A stretch of DNA of 36,660 nucleotides from Lachnospiraceae bacterium (GTDB lineage: Bacteria > Bacillota > Clostridia > Lachnospirales > Lachnospiraceae): the NCBI GenBank assembly GCA_024681795.1, contig JAILAD010000047.1:1-36660 (forward strand). The letters run 5' to 3'. Made by a program: the position numbers and the translations under genes. Of the stretch, positions 33,663 to 36,660 are shown in pieces; positions within the stretch are counted from its first letter, which is position 1; every line of letters begins with the position of its first letter. The notes beneath the pieces are model-generated. The model was given only the letters and a program-made list of their open reading frames with translations. It was not told the DNA's origin and ran no database searches.

Positions 33663-35159
33663 ATGGCAAAATATCTGCTGAATGAAAATACGGCACTGCG
33701 TTCCTGGACCGATGCACCTTATGCAATTTATAACCGGAGCAGCAGAACGGCGGTAAAGATCCCGGCGCAGGATTATCTGTTTCTGGTAAAATGCGACGGA
33801 ATGACGGATATTCCGGAAGATGACAAAACAGAAGCCGGCAGAGCGGATGCGCTTTTGAAACACGGAATCATTAAAAGGGTTTCCGGAAACGGGGAAGATG
33901 CCGGATTGTCCGACTGGCAGCTTCCGCGGTTTTATCCCAATGAGATGTTTTATGATTCGGTTGTGGAAATAACGGAACGCTGTAATTATAACTGCCTTCA
34001 CTGTTTTAATGCCGCCGATCTGGAAATATCGAGAAATGAACTGAAACTTGAACAGATCAAACGATATTTTAAGGAACTGTCGGAAGTCGGTGTGGAAGCC
34101 GTATTGTTAACCGGCGGAGAACCCATGCTGCATCCGGATTTTCTCGAAATACTCAAAGCCGCAGTCGATGCGGGAATTGACGTGGAAGGCATCAATACGA
34201 ACGGTTATTTTCTGACGCAGGAAATTTTTGATAAGATGAAAGAACTCGGCGTAAATCCGGTCCTTCGGATTTCTTTTGACGGAATCGGCTTTCACGACTG
34301 GATGAGACAGGCTCCCGGGGCGGAGGAAAAGGCACTTTCCTCAATCCGTCTTTCCGTTGAAAACGGATTTAAAGTCTGGGTGCAGATGAATGCAAACCGG
34401 AAGAACAAAGACAGTATTACGGAATCCTTAAAACTGCTTGACGGGATGGGAGTATGGAAAGTCCGTATTATCCGGACCACGGAGGCACCGCGGTGGATTA
34501 AAACAGCGGGAGATGCCTGCATGACATGGGAAGAATACTTTGATTTTGCCCTGACTGTTTTAGAGGAATATGTAAAAAAAGACAGAAAAATGCATCTAGA
34601 ATTCTGGCAGTTTATCAGACTGAATCCGAAGAAAAAAGTCTATCAGCTTCCCGCAGTCAGATTCTGGGAAGGAGAGGATCATTCTTCGGAATATCTCTGC
34701 CGCGGAAACATCTATATCGGAGCGGACGGATATTTGTATCCCTGCCTTATGATGTCGGGAGCATTTAAGGAAAAAGGAATTATTCCGGGTGATCTGGAAA
34801 AGAAACCGCTCCGGGACTGCTTAAAAGAAGGAGTTTATGCTTACTGCGTCAATAAAAAGGTAAGTGACAAAAGAGACGGAAATGAAAGATGCCATGACTG
34901 CCCGTTCCATGAAAACTGCGGAGGCGGATGTCCGGCCATCAGTATGATTTATCACGGACAGTACTGCGGACCGTGTGACTGCAACTGTATCTTTTTCCGG
35001 GACGGATATTACGAAAAAATAAAAGGCGTACTTCCCGGATATTCGCCGACTATTCCGATGAACATCGAAAAGGATGCGTCCTATTTAAAAAATTGCGATT
35101 TCAGTGTCGGAAAACTTTTAAACATGACGGCAGACGATTTTACCGGACCGGGGCAGTAA
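33663..35159 (+). CDS. Radical SAM/SPASM peptide maturase (second)
   Basis: A 498-residue enzyme. It starts at an ATG with AAAGGA seven bases upstream and only 18 bases after the first maturase, so the two are one transcript. Residues about 1-100 form a recognition-type region; the core begins with CNYNCLHC (Cys107, 111, 114) and has LTGGEPMLHPDF and GINTNGYFL. The SPASM region (about 345-450) is very Cys-rich: CRGNIYIGADGYLYPCLM, then CHDCPFHENCGGGCP and CGPCDCNC. The sequence is clearly different from the first maturase, so it is not a recent duplicate. The substrate is taken to be the short precursor upstream. Confidence 0.87.
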   Translation: MAKYLLNENTALRSWTDAPYAIYNRSSRTAVKIPAQDYLFLVKCDGMTDIPEDDKTEAGRADALLKHGIIKRVSGNGEDAGLSDWQLPRFYPNEMFYDSVVEITERCNYNCLHCFNAADLEISRNELKLEQIKRYFKELSEVGVEAVLLTGGEPMLHPDFLEILKAAVDAGIDVEGINTNGYFLTQEIFDKMKELGVNPVLRISFDGIGFHDWMRQAPGAEEKALSSIRLSVENGFKVWVQMNANRKNKDSITESLKLLDGMGVWKVRIIRTTEAPRWIKTAGDACMTWEEYFDFALTVLEEYVKKDRKMHLEFWQFIRLNPKKKVYQLPAVRFWEGEDHSSEYLCRGNIYIGADGYLYPCLMMSGAFKEKGIIPGDLEKKPLRDCLKEGVYAYCVNKKVSDKRDGNERCHDCPFHENCGGGCPAISMIYHGQYCGPCDCNCIFFRDGYYEKIKGVLPGYSPTIPMNIEKDASYLKNCDFSVGKLLNMTADDFTGPGQ

Positions 35160-35160
35160 T

Positions 35161-36579
35161 TCAGTTTTCGGATTCGGACATCCGGAAGAGATAATCCATG
35201 CATTCTTCGGTTTTCCATAAACGGAAATCTTTGTGTGCATCATTGCAGGGATTTTGTCTTCCGATACAGTTGGCAAGAATTACACAGGACGGATAGAATG
35301 CACAGTTTCCGCATTCTGTCCGTTCCTTTTTGATTGAAAAATAATCGGCGTTATTTTTAAAATCCGATGCGGTATATCCCATGTATTTTTCCGGGGTATC
35401 CCCTGTGTTCAGTTCCGCGCATTCACCTGTATCATAAACGGAGCCGCAGAATTTGTCGTGGTGAATATTTTCCGGACATTTGGAAAGAAGCCCTTCCGGG
35501 GTGATTCCGATGCATTCCGGAGAATCCGCCATGCAGGAATTACGTTTAAATTCCGGCAGACGGAAGCGGTTTTGCCCGAATCTTACGCCATGGTCCAAAA
35601 GATACCGGTAACTTTCTTTTTGAATCCGAAACAGAAGCGTTCTTTCTTCTTCCGTATAGAATTCCTTTCCGCCTTCATTCAAAACCTGCGGAAAAATGCC
35701 GAAAGACGGATATTTTCCGTAAGAGGAGACGAGAGTCTTAAGAATGTCGGGAACTTCTTTTGCGTTATGAAGGCCGATGTTTAAGCGTATGTCTACGTCG
35801 ATTCCTGATGAAAGAGCATGGCCGATATTGGATAAAACCTTCTTAAATGCGCTTTCCCCGGGTTTTGTATTTACATATGCCTTGGTTTTGTTATAGGATT
35901 CTTCCGTCCCGTCAATCGGAATCTGAATCAGTGCGGTATGGTATTTTTCCGCCATGATTTTCAGTTTTTCTTCGGAAAGAAGATATCCGTTCGTTTTAAA
36001 AACGGAGGTAAATTTCACGTTTTCCATATTTAAGCGTTCGCAGATAAAATCAATAACGGCAGGTTCCGTTGTGGGTTCGCCGCCGAAGAAGAAGATTCGA
36101 ACGGGAGAATTCCCGGCATTTCTGATAATGAATGCTGCCGTCTTTTCCGCCGTTTCCGTACTCATTTTCCGGACGGGGATGCCTTCCTCAAAGCAGTAAA
36201 AGCATCTTGCGTTACAGCCGGTGGTCGGATATACATAGAAGAGCCGGTAAGGGGTTTTGAGGGAATTTTTCAGTTCCTCGAAATAACGGATGTCATCGAC
36301 AAATGCGAATTCATCAAAATCTTCCGGAACCATGAATCCGGTTTCAAATAGTTCCGGAGGAAAAGAGCTGATTTCCGAACCCGCTTCCGGGAAAGCTTCC
36401 GCATCGTTTAAATAAATCAGTCCCTCCGTGAGGGTATTGTAATAAAGCATCCCGGATTTCACGGGACGGGAGATTAAGAATTTAACCGGACGAAGTTTAA
36501 GGCCGTCTTTTTCATACCGGTCGAGATAGGATTTTAATTCTCCAAGCGTTTTTTTATTGCATTCTTTCAGTATTTTCAT
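35161..36579 (-). CDS. Radical SAM/SPASM peptide maturase (third, convergent)
   Basis: A 472-residue enzyme on the opposite strand, ending one base from the stop of the second maturase. The ATG at 36579 follows GGAGAAAG. The core begins with TGCNARCFYC (Cys122, 126, 129); FFFGGEPTTEP and FKTNGYLL follow. The C-terminal auxiliary site (about 345-455) has CMADSPECIGITPEGLLSKC, CGNCAFYPSC and a final Cys pair. It is of the CxxxCxxC/SPASM type like the other two but of a third lineage. It may belong to the same system, with separate timing, or to a neighbouring cluster beyond the end of the window: being convergent, its link to the precursor is less certain. Confidence 0.85.
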   Translation of the reverse strand: MKILKECNKKTLGELKSYLDRYEKDGLKLRPVKFLISRPVKSGMLYYNTLTEGLIYLNDAEAFPEAGSEISSFPPELFETGFMVPEDFDEFAFVDDIRYFEELKNSLKTPYRLFYVYPTTGCNARCFYCFEEGIPVRKMSTETAEKTAAFIIRNAGNSPVRIFFFGGEPTTEPAVIDFICERLNMENVKFTSVFKTNGYLLSEEKLKIMAEKYHTALIQIPIDGTEESYNKTKAYVNTKPGESAFKKVLSNIGHALSSGIDVDIRLNIGLHNAKEVPDILKTLVSSYGKYPSFGIFPQVLNEGGKEFYTEEERTLLFRIQKESYRYLLDHGVRFGQNRFRLPEFKRNSCMADSPECIGITPEGLLSKCPENIHHDKFCGSVYDTGECAELNTGDTPEKYMGYTASDFKNNADYFSIKKERTECGNCAFYPSCVILANCIGRQNPCNDAHKDFRLWKTEECMDYLFRMSESEN

Positions 36580-36593
36580 GCCGCTTTCTCCGA

Positions 36594-36619
36594 TACGGCA
36601 ATCCGTTACGAATGCCGTA
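36594..36619. repeat. Small inverted repeat in the leader of the third maturase gene
   Basis: TACGGCA (36594-36600) and TGCCGTA (36613-36619) form a seven-base stem with a 12-base loop directly upstream of the ribosome site of the minus-strand maturase. It could be an operator or an RNA hairpin. It is a short match and may be chance. Confidence 0.3.
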
Positions 36620-36660
36620 TAAACAGTTATTTACCAGTTACACGTGTTCATAATGCTATA

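Overview
The window looks like chromosomal DNA of an anaerobic, gut- or rumen-type Firmicute of the class Clostridia, most likely Lachnospiraceae. The basis is family content and style: AT-leaning coding sequence with strong GGAGG-type ribosome sites, TTGxxx/TATAAT promoters, a CD1871A-type small protein beside a polyferredoxin/TlpA fusion, DUF4026/DUF2314, GLUG-repeat and NHLP/Nif11-type RiPP genes. No rRNA, tRNA, CRISPR array or transposase gene was seen. The species assignment is inference.

Layout. (1) 1-2.9 kb is a decayed accessory stretch: a frameshifted gene of unknown function (147-805), an APH-type kinase gene with two frameshifts (896-1751, minus), copies of an intergenic GGTGCCTGACCCC repeat, a small lipoprotein, and a small membrane-anchored protein whose 3' end is a 7-bp tandem repeat. 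(2) 3.1-10.9 kb holds a 1114-residue protein of unknown family with an internal 21-bp repeat, a secreted esterase-like hydrolase, a YqeY protein, a membrane protein, a tocopherol-cyclase-family protein and a DEDDh exonuclease with a topoisomerase-type zinc finger. (3) 10.9-16.5 kb holds a REPIN-like perfect palindrome followed by a two-gene operon: an MMPL/RND exporter and a large GLUG-repeat surface protein. (4) 16.5-21.2 kb holds a lipoprotein, a second DEDDh exonuclease, a minus-strand redox operon (51-residue CXXC membrane protein, then a NapH-type polyferredoxin fused to a TlpA thioredoxin) and a DUF4026/DUF2314 protein. (5) 21.4-27.4 kb is one signalling operon: a solute-binding lipoprotein, a REC-GGDEF-EAL-Hpt protein and a hybrid histidine kinase. 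The second and third genes each carry one frameshift and one in-frame TAG. (6) 27.4-36.6 kb is a RiPP cluster: two NHLP-type ABC transporters (one with a C39 peptidase), a Nif11-like precursor whose core after the GG site is only SGCGGC, a hairpin terminator, and three different radical SAM/SPASM enzymes, the last convergent.

How the genes work together. In the RiPP cluster the radical SAM enzymes would modify the last six residues of the precursor on its leader. The C39 domain would cut after GG and the ABC pair would export the product. The strong promoter in front of the precursor and the terminator behind it would give excess precursor over enzymes. The signalling operon reads as a nutrient-sensing c-di-GMP phosphorelay, apparently broken in this strain. 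The seven lesions in the window (five single-base losses in A/T runs, two TAG codons) fall in only four genes, while longer A runs in neighbouring genes are intact; this favours real gene decay over sequencing error, although raw reads would have to confirm it.
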